From NCBI RefSeq assembly GCF_014697195.1, contig NZ_JACJRJ010000026.1:22492-86491 (forward strand): a stretch of DNA of 64,000 bases, written 5' to 3'. The translations under genes and the position numbers were made by a program. Under the pieces are notes generated by a model that saw nothing but the letters and a program-made list of their open reading frames with translations, did not search any database and was not told the origin of the DNA. Within the stretch, counting starts at the first letter, position 1; the number at the start of each line of letters is the position of its first letter. Source of the DNA: Cylindrospermum sp. FACHB-282. Its GTDB lineage: Bacteria > Cyanobacteriota > Cyanobacteriia > Cyanobacteriales > Nostocaceae. Positions 63,786-64,000 of this stretch are shown here, one piece after another.

Positions 63786-64000
63786 CGTACTTTCTAATAA
63801 ATTCCCGCCTGATCGGTGATAAATATAACGCTTCCATAGAATTTCTAGGCTGGTGCGTTCTCCAGGATTAAGCTCAGGTAATTGCTCATAGTTGTAAAAA
63901 ATATAGACAAATATCTTTTACTTTGAAAGTGTTACCTTTACTGGGGAAACTACAATCCCCTGTATCCCATCTGCAAAAGCATTAGGGATTGCTTTTCTGA

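Overview
The window looks like chromosomal DNA of a filamentous, probably heterocyst-forming cyanobacterium close to Nostoc/Anabaena. This rests on the many HIP1 octamers (GCGATCGC), heptanucleotide tandem repeats of the Nostoc STRR type (6384, 42540, 44059), abundant dispersed palindromic repeats, and families typical of the group: a fused solute-binding/permease amino-acid transporter, an LrtA-type ribosome hibernation factor, a TerB plus Mo-nitrogenase-C-terminal protein and an FtsL-like gene before ftsI. No rRNA, tRNA or CRISPR array was recognised.

Layout. 1-9.75 kb: 5' part of glgB, small secreted proteins, a glutathione S-transferase, the division pair ftsL-like/ftsI, a GCS2-type ligase, the TerB/Mo-nitro protein and obgE. 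9.9-14.3 kb: a defence patch with a single-chain restriction-modification-specificity protein broken by one in-frame TAA, then an antitoxin/PIN toxin pair closed by a strong terminator. 14.3-33.8 kb: mostly housekeeping and regulatory genes (HGSNAT-like membrane protein, bcp, lrtA/hpf, lipB, PhoX-like phosphatase, divergent amino-acid ABC genes whose start codons abut, nuclease, Spy-like protein, a histidine kinase/unknown/response regulator set, MoaD-thrC-ThiS, ileS, Uma2).

34-42.5 kb is the most unusual region. A three-gene minus-strand operon encodes a winged-helix protein, an AAA/STAND-like ATPase, and an 870-residue protein joining a DEDDy 3'-5' exonuclease, a Cas4-like nuclease with four FeS-type cysteines, and an FtsK DNA translocase. 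An orphan ParA lies downstream, and copies of one hairpin-bearing repeat family lie on both sides. I read the operon as a candidate undescribed DNA-processing or anti-invader system; function is inference.

42.8-64 kb: glycosyltransferases, a secreted thioredoxin-fold-like protein, two convergent genes of unknown function, rtcB, a copper group (DUF305, CopZ-like, Cu P-type ATPase, small membrane protein), divergent PhyH-like and Rieske oxygenases, a frameshifted IS605-type tnpB, a His-rich Zn/Cd-type P-type ATPase, a small secreted Cys protein, a Ski2-like helicase, and an N-terminally truncated nuclease-like gene at the right edge. Several MITE-like nested inverted repeats lie in the spacers.
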